From CAZCPB01 sp964540295 (GTDB taxonomy: Bacteria > Planctomycetota > Phycisphaerae > Phycisphaerales > UBA1924), in the NCBI GenBank assembly GCA_964540295.1, contig CAZIMT010000003.1, positions 1-50,184 on the forward strand: a stretch of DNA of 50,184 bases. Direction: 5' to 3'. How positions within the stretch are numbered: the first letter of the stretch is position 1; each line of letters begins with the position of its first letter. Positions 35,315 to 43,699 of this stretch are shown here, in pieces. The notes below the pieces were generated by a model. It was not told the origin of the DNA, searched no databases, and saw only the letters and a list, made by a program, of their open reading frames with translations. Position numbers and translations under genes: made by a program.

Positions 35315-36763
35315 TCACTTTGTCTTCAGGAATTCCAGCAACGCCGTCTTCTGACCTTCAGCAAGATCAGTCCCGTAGCCGTGGCCCGCGTTGCTATTCC
35401 CTTTCAGGCTCGCGTCAAACCGAAACCCAACTCGTTTCGCTTCGAGGCCTTCAATCACAAACCCCAAGTTCGCCGCGTCGTACACGTCGTACCCGCGGTA
35501 AAACTCTTTGCGACGCGCGTCCGGCGCGGTCAGGAGTTCTCGCATGTTCGCCACCGACCCGTTGTGCAAGTACGGCGCACGGAGCCACACGCCCTCGAGT
35601 GTCGGCGCGATGTACGCCTGCGTCTTCACGACCGGAGGCCTGTCGTACCCGTTCTTCTTCATCACCTCGTTGAACTGGTCCGCCGCCGCCTGAGTCCACG
35701 AGTCCAGCCGCTCGCGGTCCGTGCCAAGCTCCGCCATATCTGCGGGCATCCCGGTCTTCGCCGCACCGGGCTCGTGGCACTCGGCGCACCGCGCCAAGTA
35801 AATCTTTGCGCCAGCGCTCCCCAGCTCGGGTTTCAACGCGTGCTCACCCTCCCGATACGGCCAGGTCGGTGCGGGCGCGTTCGACACAAACGACGCGATC
35901 TCCGAAACCATCTTCTCAAACTTTCCTCCAGCTGGCCCGCAGCCCACGCCGATCGCAGAATCAATCACCACCGAGCGAATCCCCGGCGTCTCACCCGCCG
36001 TGTTGAGCGGGCGGCCTTCACGAGATTTCAAACTCCAGATTGCCGGGAAATCTGTCGGCGCAACCGACCTGTCCACCGGCACGCTCGTCATGTGGTACTT
36101 CAGAAGATTAAACGGGTCATCGCGCCCCGGCCCCCAGTCGGGCCGATCCGGCGCGTCGATCCACGCGAGCTGCTTGCCCTGCTCCAGCAGCTTCTCCCTC
36201 ATCATGGGGATGATCGCGAACCGGTACAGCAGCCGATCCACCACGTCCAGCTCGTGAACCAGATCGATCTCGCCGAGGATCGTGTCCGCGTTGAACCGTG
36301 GGTCCGCGGCCGCCTCGCTGAAGAACCGCAAGAGCCCCCCGATATTGATCGTTTGCGACCCGCCCGCCGCGACGTACGTCGGCACCTCGTCGGGCTTGGT
36401 TCGATACCCCGACGTGTGGCACAGCGCACAATTGTTCGTGATCCGCGGGAATCCCACCGTTTTCAGCGAGAACCCAATCGGAAGCTCCGCTCCCTCTTCC
36501 CACGCAAGCCCGAACGACTTCCACCCGCCCGGCCCGGGCAGCTTGTCCCCGAACATCCGCGGCATCACGACCCAGATCCAATACGGAATCCCGCGGTCAG
36601 CCTCGCCGCCGAGCGAACCGTACTTCCATTTCTCGTCCGCGCTGCCGAACACTTGCGGAACTTCGCGGTACACCTTGTACCACAGCGTGGGGACAAGGAT
36701 CGCGCCGGCACTCACCAGCAACAAGGACGCGGCCGTCAGTCGTCGTTTCCATCGGCGTGTCAT
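35315..36763 (-). CDS. Di-haem c-type cytochrome (RoxA/di-haem peroxidase-like), third gene of cluster
   Basis: The product is 482 residues with an N-terminal membrane anchor (AASLLLVSAGAILVPTLWY). Two c-haem sites are visible: NNCALCH (C112-H116) and ARCAECH (C326-H330). The C-terminal region has the conserved GVWLRAPYLHNGSVANMRELL, FYRGYDVYD and the final helix GYGTDLAEGQKTALLEFLKT, all shared with its upstream neighbour. This layout is that of di-haem peroxidase relatives such as RoxA-type oxygenases. The reaction (peroxide reduction, oxygenation, or pure electron transfer) cannot be decided. GAAGGAG precedes ATG 36763, and 36 bases separate it from the preceding gene. Confidence 0.82.
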   Translation of the reverse strand: MTRRWKRRLTAASLLLVSAGAILVPTLWYKVYREVPQVFGSADEKWKYGSLGGEADRGIPYWIWVVMPRMFGDKLPGPGGWKSFGLAWEEGAELPIGFSLKTVGFPRITNNCALCHTSGYRTKPDEVPTYVAAGGSQTINIGGLLRFFSEAAADPRFNADTILGEIDLVHELDVVDRLLYRFAIIPMMREKLLEQGKQLAWIDAPDRPDWGPGRDDPFNLLKYHMTSVPVDRSVAPTDFPAIWSLKSREGRPLNTAGETPGIRSVVIDSAIGVGCGPAGGKFEKMVSEIASFVSNAPAPTWPYREGEHALKPELGSAGAKIYLARCAECHEPGAAKTGMPADMAELGTDRERLDSWTQAAADQFNEVMKKNGYDRPPVVKTQAYIAPTLEGVWLRAPYLHNGSVANMRELLTAPDARRKEFYRGYDVYDAANLGFVIEGLEAKRVGFRFDASLKGNSNAGHGYGTDLAEGQKTALLEFLKTK

Positions 36764-36799
36764 CGGACGCTCCTTCGAACCTGGATTCTGAATCCGCGA

Positions 36800-38731
36800 T
36801 CAGAACGTCTTGAGATACTCGACGATCGCGTCTTTTTCTTCGGGCGAGAGGTCCGTGCCGTAAGCGCTCCCCTCGTGCCCGCTCTTGCGGTTTCCCACAA
36901 TGTCCGTCTCGATCAAGAACATGTCACGCGTGCCCTCTCGCGCAACGTCCGACACAAAGCCGACCCGCCTCTGGTCGTACACGTCGTACCCGCGAAAGAA
37001 CGCCGCAGGCCTTTTCTCAGCGGGTTCTAGAAGATCACGCAGTGTCGGCACCGACCCGTTATGCAGATACGGCCCGCGCAGCCACACGCCGTCCAGCGGC
37101 TGGTTCGCGTACCCGAACGTCTTCTTGAAATGCTTGAACCGGCCCGGCTCGCCCGCATACAGCGTGTTCTGGTCCACGCACAGCTCGTGGCTGTAGGAGT
37201 CGAGCCGTGCACGGTCCGTCCCGATCGCCTCGATGGGCGTCACTTTTCCGACGTACTCCCCCGAGAAATCTCGCCCGTTCTTGCCGTGGCACTCCGCACA
37301 CCGGGCCGCGTACAAGGGCTCGCCTCGCGCCGCGAGCGCACGATCGATGGCGAACGGGTACTCGGGCGGTTCGATCTTCAGCAACCAATCTTCCGTGCGT
37401 TTCATCGACGCGTGGTCGAGCGTTGTCGGGAACGCGCCGGTGCCGTATGAGGCGCTCTTGTTTCGCTCTTCCATCTCGGTGTTGTTGCCGTCCCAATGCA
37501 GGTTCATCTTCGCGGTTTTCCTTGGCTCCTGCAGCCAGATCGACGGGAAGTCCGCGATGCCAACCCACTCGCGGATCGGCAACTTCTCCATCGGAAACCC
37601 GAGCAGCGCCTTGGGCGGGTTGAACGTGTCCACCCGCCCCGGTCCGAACTCCGGTTCGCGCCTCGTGAACTCGAACAACGTGCGCAGCGTCAGCAACTTC
37701 TCACGCATCACCGGCACGCCGTAGTATCGCAGCGCCGCGGCGTTGATGACGTCAAGCCCCCCACCGCCGTGACGCTGGTTGATCTCCGCCATTACGCGGT
37801 CGGCCGTGAACCGTGGATCGCCCGCGCACTTGAAGAGGAAATCCTCGAACTTCCCAAGGTCCATCCCGTTCGAGGGCATTCCCGCGTGGATCTTCCTCGG
37901 GCTCGCTGGCGTCTCGCGCACGGTGCCGACGTGGCACACGGCGCAGTTCACGAACACGCGGTCAACACCCTGCACGTTTCGCATCGAAACGCCGATGGGA
38001 AGGTCTTTCTCGCTGCCGTCGGCGTTGACCTCGTAGATGAAGCCGAACGACTTGTACTTGTCCTTGTCACCGCTGGGCAAAAGATCTGAGAACAAGGTTG
38101 GCAGCGCGTTCCAGATCGCAAGCGGGATCCCTGACTTGCGTTCGCCGCCCGTGGAACCGTACTTAAAATGTTCGATCGGGTCCGCGTACTTCACGGCGTT
38201 ATCGCTCGTGAATCGCCACGCGAAATACGCCAGCACGCCGCACAGCACGAGCAGGGCCGCCCGCGCCGGGTTCATCCAGGGGACACGCTGCGGTTGCCTT
38301 CGAGACACCAAAGCAAAGTCGATGAGGCGTGTCTTGCCCCAATAGACCTTGCCCAGATAGAGCCCCGGCGCAACCTCGCGAATCTCGTCGCGAACTTTCT
38401 TGGCGACGAAGGAAGTTTTCGAGTAATCGATGACGATGCACTCTTTACCGTCCAGCCAGCTCGGGTCTTTGTACACCTTCGCGCGGATCGCCTGCACGCC
38501 CGCGATTGAGACCTTGTTGATCAAGGCCCCGCCCTTGGCGTCGAACACCTTGCCCTGCCAGACGAACCAGCGGATCACGCGCGCGATCACACACTCGAAC
38601 CACGTTCCCGGCAGCACGATCCCGGTCCCCGACGTGTCGCCGTCCGGGATCTCGCCAGCCGTGCTCGCGCGGTACAGATCGTCCAGCTTGCCCTGCGTCA
38701 TCGAGTTCAGATCATCCAGTGTGACCGTCAT
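36800..38731 (-). CDS. Di-haem c-type cytochrome with an N-terminal cytosolic domain of unknown type, second gene of cluster
   Basis: The product is 643 residues from the third of three consecutive ATGs; GGAGG lies six bases before that one and directly abuts the first. Residues 1-145 form a soluble domain (GEIPDGDTSGTG, FVWQGKVFD, GKECIVIDYSKTSF, PGLYLGKVYWGKTRLIDFAL) that I do not identify. A single membrane helix (about 156-172, ARAALLVLCGVLAYFAW) comes next, followed by a domain paralogous to the next gene: CAVCH at 263-267, CAECH at 478-482, GVWLRGPYLHNGSVPTLRDLL and a closing AYGTDLSPEEKDAIVEYLKT. The haem part should be periplasmic and the N-terminal domain cytoplasmic. Confidence 0.82.
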   Translation of the reverse strand: MTVTLDDLNSMTQGKLDDLYRASTAGEIPDGDTSGTGIVLPGTWFECVIARVIRWFVWQGKVFDAKGGALINKVSIAGVQAIRAKVYKDPSWLDGKECIVIDYSKTSFVAKKVRDEIREVAPGLYLGKVYWGKTRLIDFALVSRRQPQRVPWMNPARAALLVLCGVLAYFAWRFTSDNAVKYADPIEHFKYGSTGGERKSGIPLAIWNALPTLFSDLLPSGDKDKYKSFGFIYEVNADGSEKDLPIGVSMRNVQGVDRVFVNCAVCHVGTVRETPASPRKIHAGMPSNGMDLGKFEDFLFKCAGDPRFTADRVMAEINQRHGGGGLDVINAAALRYYGVPVMREKLLTLRTLFEFTRREPEFGPGRVDTFNPPKALLGFPMEKLPIREWVGIADFPSIWLQEPRKTAKMNLHWDGNNTEMEERNKSASYGTGAFPTTLDHASMKRTEDWLLKIEPPEYPFAIDRALAARGEPLYAARCAECHGKNGRDFSGEYVGKVTPIEAIGTDRARLDSYSHELCVDQNTLYAGEPGRFKHFKKTFGYANQPLDGVWLRGPYLHNGSVPTLRDLLEPAEKRPAAFFRGYDVYDQRRVGFVSDVAREGTRDMFLIETDIVGNRKSGHEGSAYGTDLSPEEKDAIVEYLKTF

Positions 38732-38785
38732 CATCATCCTCCATGCCAACGCGCAACCATCGTCGGTCCGGCTTCTCAGGCTGGC

Positions 38786-40951
38786 TCACAGCGTCTTGAG
38801 GTACTCAATCAACGCACGCTTGTCGTCGTCGGAAAGTTCGCTGCCGAACTCGTGCCCGCGATCCTCGATCAGGTCCGGACACTTGTTGGCCTCGATCAGA
38901 TCTTTCATGAGTGTTTCACGCATCAGATCGCGAGCTGCGTCGTCGTCCATGTCGTGAATCATCACCTTCGCCAGGGTGAGCTTGATCTTTGGAACGAGCT
39001 TCAGCAGGTCCTTGAAGTCAGGGTCCAGACTCGCCAGCAGGTTGATCGGAGTACCGGCCGGGATCGGACCGATCCGCAGCACGCTCCGGGTCTTGTTCGT
39101 CACCGGGTCAATCACATCATCGCAGAACGGCCAAAGAATCTTCGGCAGCGCGCCACGCTCGAGCTCCATGAACGAGCGCAGCTGCGTGCGCAAGATCGAA
39201 GCCTTCCCCAGCCGCTTCTCTGGCCACAGCAGCTTCTCGCACGCGTCATTGAACGCGGCCATCCGTCCCGCCACCGACGGATCGCCAGTGAACTTCCCAA
39301 GCGCGTTGTTGTGAAAAAACGGCGCCGAGGTCCATAGGCTGACCAGCGACGGCGGGCGGTAATACCCCTGCCCGCCCTTGGGTATTTTGATTTCTAGAGG
39401 TTTGGACTCGTCTAGCGGGTTGTACGCGAGGATGGTGCCCGGCGACCCCTGCTCCTTGTACGTTCGTGAGGAGAAGTTGTCCCAGACATGTCCGTCGCGC
39501 GCGTTGGTCCCCATCGCGCGAGCCGCGTTGGTCTTGATCTTTGTGATCGAGTAACGGCGTTCCGACGAATAGAAATTCTCATCGCGGAAGTCTGGCTTCT
39601 GGATCGCTTCTTCGAACCATGTTTCTGCTTCAGCGGAACCGGGCGCGACCGAGTCGGGCGGCTGCTTGCTCGAGTGGCACTCGGCGCAGTTCTGCGCGAA
39701 CATCGATTTTCCGTGCTTCATGACGGCCGCGTCCGTGGTGATCAGAGCCTTGCCGCCGGGGGCATCCTCAAGGTGCATCGGCGGAGATTTCAGGAAGAAC
39801 TTCACGAGGTTTGGCAGCCGCTCTTCCGTTGCACGCCAGTACACCGAGTTCTTCTGCGCCTTCTCGATCCTGAAAGGCCTCTGCGGGGTCAGCCCGATGA
39901 GCGCGTTGTGGCAGGTGAGCCACTGCTGGTGGAACATGCCGATGTTCACGAAGACTCGGATCGTGGCGCCGGGTACTCCGATCGAGTCCGCGCCGTCCTT
40001 AAGTATGTGCGGGACTTTGCGCAACGCGCCGCCGCCGCTCGTCAGCAGCAGTGCCCCGCCGTCGATCTTTTCTTCTCGCGCCATTTCAAGCCTCCCCGCC
40101 ACGTTGAAGATCGCGTTGATCGCGTTGGGGTTGTTGATGTGATCGGTGGCGATCCGCGACGTGTCCGACGTCCCCGGCGGCTGGACCGCGAGCATCTCCG
40201 CGAGGAAGTTCCCCTTCTTCACGCCGTAGGCAAACGCGGCCCCCTCGCGCAGGTACTGGTTCCCGATCAACGAGGCCAGGTTCTCCCAGCGCGGCGACTC
40301 CGGGTCGGCGGGCGGGTCGAGCGGGTTGGGCGCGACGTGGCAGAAGCCGCACGTCATGCCAACGCGATAAGGCCTGACGAGCTTGGTGTTCAGGTAGTAG
40401 TCCGCGTCGTTGTAAAACTTCTCCGCGTTCCACGCCGCCTTGGCCTGATCGTTGAAACTGGGGTTGGAGTAGAGCCGGAGCCCGACGATGCCGGTTGAAC
40501 GTCCGTAGACCTTCTCGTCGATCCCGGCTGGCGCAGTATCGACGCGCGTATCGAGCCACAGGCCGTGCTCGTCGGGCGAGTCTGCGGCGACGAACCCGGG
40601 CTCGTTCACCATCCCTGCGTCCTTGAACCGCGTCGAGCGTTTGCGTGTGTCGAGCGTCTTGAGCAGATCGACCAGCCCGTAGCTCTCTCGAGCCATGCGA
40701 TCCCAGAACTGCTCGTTCCCCGCCGTCCACAGCATCCACGAGTTTCGCCCCTTGACCTCGTCCTCGTCGAGCGTGATCTTGTTATCCATCGCGCGAAAGA
40801 CGTCGGCCGAGGCTTGGGGAAAATCGACGGTCTGGCGCCCGCCCGCCAGATCGACCGGGTCCTCGGGGCCCCAGAAATACGTGAGCGTCCCCGCGATCGT
40901 CGAGCACATTACGAGCACGGTCAGGATAATGAAGCTGGTACGAACCGTCAT
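38786..40951 (-). CDS. Di-haem c-type cytochrome (RoxA-like), first gene of cluster
   Basis: The product is 721 residues from ATG 40951 (GAAGGGGG upstream; the open frame further 5' is rejected). An N-terminal signal anchor (SFIILTVLVMCSTIAGTLTYF) is followed by a haem site CGFCH at 201-205 and a second, CAECH, at 422-426. A C-terminal region has PPSLVSLWTSAPFFHNNALGK and the family-typical last helix ELSDDDKRALIEYLKT. TCHNA near 347 is not a complete haem motif. It is more divergent from the other two than they are from each other. It heads a probable three-gene operon (gaps 54 and 36 bases). On the minus strand a TATCTT lies about 100 bases upstream as a possible -10. Confidence 0.82.
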   Translation of the reverse strand: MTVRTSFIILTVLVMCSTIAGTLTYFWGPEDPVDLAGGRQTVDFPQASADVFRAMDNKITLDEDEVKGRNSWMLWTAGNEQFWDRMARESYGLVDLLKTLDTRKRSTRFKDAGMVNEPGFVAADSPDEHGLWLDTRVDTAPAGIDEKVYGRSTGIVGLRLYSNPSFNDQAKAAWNAEKFYNDADYYLNTKLVRPYRVGMTCGFCHVAPNPLDPPADPESPRWENLASLIGNQYLREGAAFAYGVKKGNFLAEMLAVQPPGTSDTSRIATDHINNPNAINAIFNVAGRLEMAREEKIDGGALLLTSGGGALRKVPHILKDGADSIGVPGATIRVFVNIGMFHQQWLTCHNALIGLTPQRPFRIEKAQKNSVYWRATEERLPNLVKFFLKSPPMHLEDAPGGKALITTDAAVMKHGKSMFAQNCAECHSSKQPPDSVAPGSAEAETWFEEAIQKPDFRDENFYSSERRYSITKIKTNAARAMGTNARDGHVWDNFSSRTYKEQGSPGTILAYNPLDESKPLEIKIPKGGQGYYRPPSLVSLWTSAPFFHNNALGKFTGDPSVAGRMAAFNDACEKLLWPEKRLGKASILRTQLRSFMELERGALPKILWPFCDDVIDPVTNKTRSVLRIGPIPAGTPINLLASLDPDFKDLLKLVPKIKLTLAKVMIHDMDDDAARDLMRETLMKDLIEANKCPDLIEDRGHEFGSELSDDDKRALIEYLKTL

Positions 40952-41192
40952 CGACGAGCCCCCTTCACAAACGGCCGTACCTCCGGAACCACGCGGGCAC
41001 CGAGGCCAGCAAGCACTCCAGCGTCCGGTAATCCCGACGCCTCGTGCGCAAGATACCACGATCCGTGGAACGAGAAAGATCGGAAGAGGGCGTATCGGCG
41101 CGGAAAGGCGAGAAATTATCGGCGTTAGAGAAATTCGCGCACGAGAGCGGTCGGTCAGAACCGCCGAACCGTGATCTAATTCGCACGCTGGC

Positions 41193-41985
41193 TCAGCAAC
41201 TGGCCTCGAACTTTTCGGCGAAAAGGTCAAAGTTACCGCCGATCACAAACCCGTTGCGGTCAAAGTCCGCAAGCCAGAGCACGGGCGCGGAGTTCTCGTC
41301 GGTGAGCGTTTTGAGGTACGCGACGACCGCGCGTTCGTCGCTGGCGGTCAGGCGCAGGTTGCCGAGCTCGACGATGTTGACGTTGTGCGGCACCTCTGGC
41401 GAGGGCCAGGCTTCGACGTCGCGCGTGTTGTAAAAGTGAACGACCTCTTCGAGGCTCTTGAAAAAGCCGTTGTGCTCTTACGCTTTAACGAACGCTTCGC
41501 CCGGCTTGCGACCAACGTTTCTGAGGGTGAGCACTTTGTGCTTGCCGACCTGCGAGCTGAAGACGCTGCTGGGGAAGCCTTCTTTTTCGAGGAAACCGCC
41601 TAGCCCGGTTTTCCATGCCGGTCGCCTAGGTTCAACCGAAGGCGCGGAACCTCGAGCTTGATTCGTCAGTAAACTTGCTGTACTCGACCCGACGGCGCCG
41701 TCGTCGCTCATGGTGCCGGCGATGGCATAGTCGCTGCCGGGCAGCGTGCCCAGGCTCTGCATGCCGGATTGTCGGCTCCATGGGAAGGCCCGATCACCGA
41801 GCGGCGTGCTGTTGTAACCGACGAGATAGGAACCACTTGAGCTGGCGGCTAGGGCCTCGGAGATGGTGCCGCCGGGAAAGAACCTAAGACCACGGAACGC
41901 TGGAGGTAAAGCCAGAGCGTTCAACGAGATGAGCCCAAGCAGAACGAACAGGACGCCAGCGATCGAGGGGCGGCCTGCAAGGTGC
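41193..41985 (-). pseudogene. Chimeric decayed gene: HAF-repeat N-terminus joined to a di-haem peroxidase C-terminus, with internal stop
   Basis: Reading the minus strand, the frame opens right after a TAG with a signal-peptide-like stretch (IAGVLFVLLGLISLNALA, about 41965-41910) but no start codon there. HAF extracellular repeats follow (FFPGGTISEALAASSSGSYLVG, split here by family convention; RAFPWSRQSGMQSLGTLPG). At about 41609 the sequence changes to a peroxidase tail (TGLGGFLEKEGFP, KHKVLTLRNVGRKPGEAFVKA). A TAA at 41480-41478 interrupts it exactly where a tyrosine codon is expected. The same frame then continues EHNGFFKSLEEVVHFYNTRD and LGNLRLTASDERAVVAYLKT to a stop at 41193. The haem-binding region is missing. 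Confidence 0.7.
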
Positions 41986-42175
41986 TAGCGCGGTCTCGGG
42001 CGGTCAATGAGAGCATGACGCCGAGAGTGAGAACCGAAGTCAAATTGCACCCACCCGCCACGCTGCACAGCGCGGCTCAGCGTTCGCACGCTCGTTCATG
42101 TCGGCGTGACGAAGTTCTTCGCTCGTGAACGCGTTTCGTTAAGTCGATCTGATAAATTTATTTTATTCATCTCGC

Positions 42176-42204
42176 TTGACTGCCGATAATGATTCGGTTA
42201 ACGT
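42176..42204 (+). promoter_or_regulatory. Predicted promoter of the lysine operon
   Basis: TTGACT (42176-42181) is followed after 17 bases by TAACGT (42199-42204), with an A/T-rich tract at about 42150-42168 that could act as an UP element. The region is the lowest-GC patch of the intergenic space. Start near 42211 gives a 259-base leader before lysW. The preceding stretch 41986-42150 shows nothing I can name. Confidence 0.5.
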
Positions 42205-42238
42205 GCTTCTGCTCAGAATTCATTGAATCTGCTCCACT

Positions 42239-42313
42239 ATGACGATCACCGCGAACAAATCGGGCAAAGCGAAAGGCCTCTCAGGCCCGGCTTGTGCCCT
42301 CGCGCGTGGTTGA
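42239..42313 (+). CDS. Candidate lysine leader peptide (24 codons)
   Basis: ATG 42239 opens a 24-codon frame ending at TGA 42311-42313. Three of codons 7-12 are lysine, all AAA (42257-42259, 42266-42268, 42272-42274), although the surrounding genome is GC-rich. It lies between the predicted promoter and a strong intrinsic terminator ahead of lysW, the position of an attenuator leader peptide. No Shine-Dalgarno is seen before the ATG, and translation is unproven. A hairpin GGCCT-ctc-AGGCC (42275-42287) begins directly after the last lysine codon. Confidence 0.45.
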   Translation: MTITANKSGKAKGLSGPACALARG

Positions 42314-42340
42314 GTGATTGAACTCCAACTGACGTACTTC

Positions 42341-42378
42341 GCGGGCCTGCCGGGCATCGGCAGGCTCGCTGTGTTTTT
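42341..42378 (+). terminator. Intrinsic terminator in the lysine operon leader (candidate attenuator)
   Basis: A 12-pair stem (42341-42352 with 42358-42369, eleven Watson-Crick pairs and one G-T) with loop GGCAT is followed by TGTGTTTTT. No plus-strand gene lies upstream to be terminated except the leader ORF, and lysW starts 92 bases downstream, so it most likely regulates the operon. The segment CGGGCCTG (42342-42349) in the left arm is also perfectly complementary to CAGGCCCG (42282-42289) inside the leader ORF. This gives a mutually exclusive antiterminator pairing. Confidence 0.65.
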
Positions 42379-42469
42379 GCACTTTCTGGCTTTGCATCTC
42401 GATCACTCTTTGCGTTTGCTTTTCCCGTTTTGTTGGACCGTTTCTGAACACTTCGCACAGGAGTTACCC

Positions 42470-42661
42470 ATGAGTTCCACCATCAGCCCGACCGCAACAT
42501 CACCCTGTCCCGAATGCGACGCCGTCGTCAGCTTCTCAAGAGCGCCGCTCAAGGGAGAAGTCGCACGCTGCCCCGGTTGCAACGCGGAGCTGGAGGTCAT
42601 CGCGCTCGCGCCGTTGACGCTCGAACTGGCCCCGCCGGTCGAGGAAGACTGGGGCGAGTGA
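42470..42661 (+). CDS. lysW: Amino-group carrier protein LysW
   Basis: The product is 63 residues, small and acidic. A zinc ribbon (CPECDA...CPGCNA, residues 13-35) is followed by the diagnostic C-terminus EEDWGE. In the LysW pathway the terminal glutamate's gamma-carboxyl is joined to the amino group of alpha-aminoadipate, protecting it and carrying it through the following enzymes. CAGGAG lies eight bases before ATG 42470. It is the first gene of the lysW-X-Y-Z-K operon, whose leader bears a candidate attenuator. Confidence 0.93.
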   Translation: MSSTISPTATSPCPECDAVVSFSRAPLKGEVARCPGCNAELEVIALAPLTLELAPPVEEDWGE

Positions 42662-42751
42662 TCGGTCGGCCCGTTCGGTGCGTCATTACTGCGCTCATCG
42701 TCACTCCGCCTTGTTTGCGTTTCCCCGCTCAGTCTTCTTTGGAGTCGTTCT

Positions 42752-43699
42752 ATGCGTGTTGGTCTTTTGCATTCTCGTATACGCGTCGAGGAAAAGCTGC
42801 TGGTCGAGGAGTTGGAGCGGCGTGGCATCGTGCACACGCTGCTGGATGTCCGTGACCTGCGGTTCGACATCTTTGACGCCAGCCCCTGGCGCGGGCTCGA
42901 TGTGATCTTCGAGCGCTGCATCAGCCAGACTCAGGCGCTGACGGCGGTGCGTGTCTTCGAATCGTTCGGCATCTCGTGCGTGAACCCCAGCGGCGTGATC
43001 GACGCGTGCGGCGACAAGCTGACCACTTCACTGTTGCTGGCGAGGCATGGCGTGCCGACGCCGCGTGTGCGCGTCGCGCTCGAGCCCGAGGCCGCGCTGC
43101 TGGCGATCGAAGAGATGGGCTATCCCGTCGTGCTCAAGCCGACGGTCGGGTCGTGGGGCAGGCTGCTGGCACGCGTCAACGATCGCGACGCGGCGGAAGC
43201 GATCGTAGAGCACAAGTCGACACTCGGCTCGGTGCAGCACGGCGTGTTCTACATCCAAGAGCATGTGGACAAGCCGGGGCGTGACCTCAGAGTGTTTGTG
43301 GTTGGAAACGAACCGATCGCCGCGATCGAGCGCCGCAGTGAGCACTGGATCACCAACACAGCCCGAGGTGGTCGCGCGGCCGGGTTCACGATCACGCCGG
43401 AGCTCGACCGCATCTGTCGTGCCACGGCTCGCGCGATCGCCCCAGGGCGCGGGGCGCTGCTGGCGATCGACCTGCTCGAATCTTCAGACGGGCGCGTGCT
43501 GGTCAGCGAGGTCAATCACACCATGGAGTTCCGCAACTCCATCGCAACGACCGGCGTGGACATTCCGGCACGAATGATCGATCACGTTCTGGAGATAGGG
43601 AGCACCCGCGCTCGCACGGCGGACGAGGAATCCGCACCGGGCGTGGTCGTGAGACCGCTCGAAAAAGTCGCTGGTGCGCTCAACTCGGGGGTCGCGTGA
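42752..43699 (+). CDS. lysX: Alpha-aminoadipate-LysW ligase LysX
   Basis: The product is 315 residues of the ATP-grasp superfamily (RimK/LysX branch). It starts MRVGLLHSRIRVEEKLL, typical of LysX. It has YPVVLKPTVGSWGRLLARVND as the ATP-grasp core and FYIQEHVDKPGRDLRVFVVG. The metal-binding end is VSEVNHTMEFRNS. It attaches alpha-aminoadipate (or, in ArgX relatives, glutamate) to the C-terminal Glu of LysW. The presence of homocitrate-pathway genes in the same operon favours aminoadipate. GGAG lies upstream of ATG 42752, and its TGA overlaps the next ATG (TGATG). Confidence 0.92.
   Translation: MRVGLLHSRIRVEEKLLVEELERRGIVHTLLDVRDLRFDIFDASPWRGLDVIFERCISQTQALTAVRVFESFGISCVNPSGVIDACGDKLTTSLLLARHGVPTPRVRVALEPEAALLAIEEMGYPVVLKPTVGSWGRLLARVNDRDAAEAIVEHKSTLGSVQHGVFYIQEHVDKPGRDLRVFVVGNEPIAAIERRSEHWITNTARGGRAAGFTITPELDRICRATARAIAPGRGALLAIDLLESSDGRVLVSEVNHTMEFRNSIATTGVDIPARMIDHVLEIGSTRARTADEESAPGVVVRPLEKVAGALNSGVA

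Noticed and set aside
35276..37030. 584-codon open frame on the plus strand.
   Set aside because: It is antisense to two haem-containing cytochrome genes, has Arg/Pro/His-rich low-information translation, and no family resemblance; a shadow frame of GC-rich coding DNA.
41077..41088. Twelve bases identical to the start of the common Illumina adapter.
   Set aside because: The match stops after 12 bases and the following sequence does not fit the adapter; the site lies in ordinary intergenic DNA, so chance is the simpler explanation.
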